Assembly: GCA_002435545.1 (NCBI GenBank)
Contig: DJNB01000021.1
Location: 1 to 5,589 of the forward strand
Length of the DNA: 5,589 nucleotides
DNA from: Lachnoclostridium sp. UBA6475
GTDB lineage: Bacteria; Bacillota; Clostridia; Lachnospirales; Lachnospiraceae
Direction of reading: 5' to 3'
In this document: piece after piece, positions 5,531 through 5,589 of the stretch
How the letters are laid out: the number at the start of each line of letters is the position of its first letter
Position numbering within the stretch: position 1 is the first letter of the stretch
The notes under the pieces: generated by a model
Database searches by the model: none
Told to the model about the DNA's origin: nothing
The model's input: only the letters and a program-made list of their open reading frames with translations
Position numbers and translations under genes: made by a program

Positions 5531-5551
5531 TGTACCATAATTTTAGGTACA
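5531..5551. promoter_or_regulatory. Operator palindrome O2 (upstream of promoter)
   Basis: A second 21-bp palindrome with the same TGTACC-N9-GGTACA arms and spacer ATAATTTTA. It lies 6 bp upstream of the -35 box. It shares flanking TTT and CTT with O1, so the two sites are near copies, with centres 72 bp apart. Confidence 0.75.
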
Positions 5552-5589
5552 CTTACTTTTTTCCCTTTCCCACCATAAAAACCCCCTTC

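Noticed and set aside
5552..5589. End of another minus-strand gene at the window edge
   Set aside because: Several short open frames pass through this stretch, but none can be tied to a protein in 38 bases.

Overview
The window looks like chromosomal DNA from a low-to-moderate-GC Firmicute, most likely a gut Clostridium/Lachnospiraceae-type bacterium. The evidence is AGGAGG-class ribosome binding sites, close-to-consensus sigma-A promoters with 17-bp spacers, a compact folE-folP-folBK operon with a fused FolB-FolK enzyme, and a secreted DUF6273-like plus fibronectin-III-like protein of a kind common in that family. The species cannot be named from sequence alone.

Left part (1-2346, minus strand): a folate operon read folE > folP > folB-folK. 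It has a clear promoter in front of folE and no intergenic bases between folP and folBK. Together the enzymes take GTP to 7,8-dihydroneopterin triphosphate (FolE), cleave the neopterin side chain and pyrophosphorylate the product (FolB-FolK), and condense it with p-aminobenzoate to dihydropteroate (FolP). The phosphate-removal step and dihydrofolate synthase are not in the window.

Middle (2430-3857, minus strand): a monocistronic gene with its own promoter and terminator. It encodes a secreted protein with a signal peptide, a DUF6273-like globular domain, a Pro/Thr linker built on a 12-bp tandem repeat, and a very basic Fn3-like C-terminal domain.

Right of centre (3911-4674, plus strand): a type III toxin-antitoxin locus, the most interesting part of the window. 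A promoter drives a short non-coding RNA containing three tandem units of 34, 36 and 37 nt. These are followed by a perfect 10-bp hairpin that should act as a leaky terminator, a strong ribosome binding site, and a 167-aa ToxN/AbiQ-family endoribonuclease. The three units share only short flanks in primary sequence, yet each can form the same H-type pseudoknot, with both stems changed in a compensatory way. The antitoxin RNA therefore appears to be a set of three non-identical but structurally equivalent inhibitors. Known type III loci usually carry nearly identical repeats.

Right end (4699-5551, minus strand, convergent with the toxin): a 237-aa protein with a ribbon-helix-helix-like N-terminus and a C-terminal domain that may be EVE/PUA-like. 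Its promoter is bracketed by two near-identical 21-bp palindromes (TGTACC-N9-GGTACA, centres 72 bp apart), which suggests autoregulation by a DNA-looping repressor. The toxin gene and this regulator are visibly more AT-rich than the folate operon, in keeping with an acquired defence or stress module next to core metabolic genes.
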